64,000 bases of DNA, taken from assembly GCF_000002425.4 (NCBI RefSeq), contig NC_037256.1:15595242-15659241 (forward strand), in the 5' to 3' direction. Made by a program: the position numbers and the translations under genes. Each line of letters begins with the position of its first letter. Position 1 is the stretch's first letter. Positions 63,282-64,000 of the stretch are shown in pieces. The stretch comes from Physcomitrium patens. Its lineage: Eukaryota > Streptophyta > Bryopsida > Funariales > Funariaceae. The notes under the pieces are model-generated. The model did no database searches and was not told the origin of the DNA. It saw nothing but the letters and a program-made list of their open reading frames with translations.

Positions 63282-63570
63282 ATCGTGATACCAAACGCGT
63301 TGTATCTCACCATCTATTCGAGGAAGAATATGTCATTCTTGAAGATCTTCATCTTGATTGTGTCATCTTGAAGGTTGTGACAATCGTGATATCTTGTCTG
63401 GTAGGTCAACAAATGAAGGCTCTTAAGTCGGATCCACTGGTTGTTGATTCTCCATCTCCTGAGCATCACTACTACAAAGAAACTACGAACAAGGATTGAA
63501 AGTAGAATGTTATCTTGCCTAGATGTTATTTCTTTTATAAAGAAGATTTTCATCTTGATTTTAATGGATG

Positions 63571-64000
63571 TCATCGATGAAAAGCCTCCATCACCTTTGC
63601 TGCATTTGCAAGATTCTTTATTGGGTCCCATGTGCGTTCACTAATACTATATCCGCGCCAATCGACAAGATATTCCAATTTATTTTGGCGCCACCTTGAA
63701 TCTAAGACTTCTTCTACTTCAAACTCTTCATTATTGTCCATTTTTATAGGAGGAGGTGGAACTTGTTGTCTTCTTGGTATGTCCACTATCTTGTATGGTT
63801 CAAGAAGAGATACGTGGAATACTGGATGGATTTTCATTGACTCTGGTAGATGTAAACGATATGCAACTAGATTGATTTGTACAAAAATAAAAAATGGTTC
63901 CAGCCTTCAATAGTCCAACTTGTCACAAGGACGAGTGGTCTTGATATTACGACGAAGTAGCCATACCTTATCACCCAAGAGAAATAGTGGTTGTTCCTTT
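63571..64000 (-). pseudogene. Chromovirus integrase C-terminus with chromodomain
   Basis: Minus-strand sequence from 64000 to about 63840 gives the GPY/F-type integrase tail (LFLLGDKVWLLRRNIKTTRP). From 63837 comes KIHPVFHVSLLEPY, a proline-rich linker, then the chromodomain with VEEVLDSR, LEYLVDWRGY and ERTWDP, and a final NLANAAKVMEAFH. The aromatic positions of the chromodomain are Tyr and Trp as in methyl-lysine readers. In this family the domain is thought to steer integration toward heterochromatin. Confidence 0.9.

Larger units (their letters stand above)
62431..64000 (-). mobile_element. Chromovirus (Ty3/Gypsy) 3' part, Tcn1-like, nested in the Athila/Tat-like element
   Basis: On the minus strand: end of integrase at the window edge, chromodomain, about 580 bp of 3' sequence, polypurine tract (AAGGAGGGG at about 62996-63004) and 3' LTR. 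The chromodomain integrase is the mark of chromoviruses. The wording HPVFHVSLLEPY, a PPPP linker and EEFEVEEVLDSR resembles Tcn1-like elements reported in fungi and mosses. It looks better preserved than its host element, as expected for a younger insertion. It extends beyond the right edge, so whether it is whole cannot be said. Confidence 0.9.

Overview
The window looks like nuclear DNA of a land plant, most likely a bryophyte and probably a moss. Short multi-exon genes with GT-AG introns sit in islands of moderate GC content, separated by kilobases of AT-rich DNA studded with (AT)n arrays. The gene families are all plant ones: a BOBBER/NudC co-chaperone, a LEA-TMEM205 fusion, a MYB-CC (PHR1-like) factor and a SERK/NIK-type receptor kinase. 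Both ends are occupied by decayed Ty3/Gypsy elements. One of these is a chromovirus whose chromodomain tail has the Tcn1-like form reported from fungi and mosses. The species assignment is inference.

Layout. 1-7810 is a broken non-chromovirus Gypsy element (Athila/Tat-like, tRNA-Asp-type primer site) on the minus strand, with its 5' LTR at 6957-7810. 9635-12185 (minus) is a NudC-domain co-chaperone gene. 15412-18885 (plus) is a three-exon gene encoding an 895-residue LEA-like protein with a C-terminal TMEM205 membrane domain. 20194-20867 (minus) is the 3' part of an unrecognised gene whose upstream region carries a 42-nt A run and a CT microsatellite. 23950-30375 is AT-rich intergenic DNA. 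30376-34082 (minus) is a nine-exon MYB-CC transcription factor gene. 37330-41860 (minus) is a twelve-exon LRR-II receptor kinase gene. 41861-57353 is a long AT-rich stretch holding a probable tRNA-derived SINE, a solo chromovirus LTR, a strongly C-depleted tract and several small tandem repeats. From 57354 a second copy of the Athila/Tat-like family runs on the plus strand. It is interrupted inside its reverse transcriptase region at 62430 by a nested chromovirus on the minus strand, which continues past the window edge.

The host genes do not form an operon or an evident pathway. NudC/BOBBER and LEA-type proteins are both linked to stress and proteostasis, MYB-CC factors to nutrient (phosphate) response, and SERK/NIK kinases to receptor signalling. 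Exon boundaries were read by eye from splice sites and reading-frame continuity. All reading frames close across the introns for three genes; the last exon of the NudC gene and the first exon or exons of the unknown gene were not found. No CRISPR array, rRNA or convincing tRNA gene was seen.
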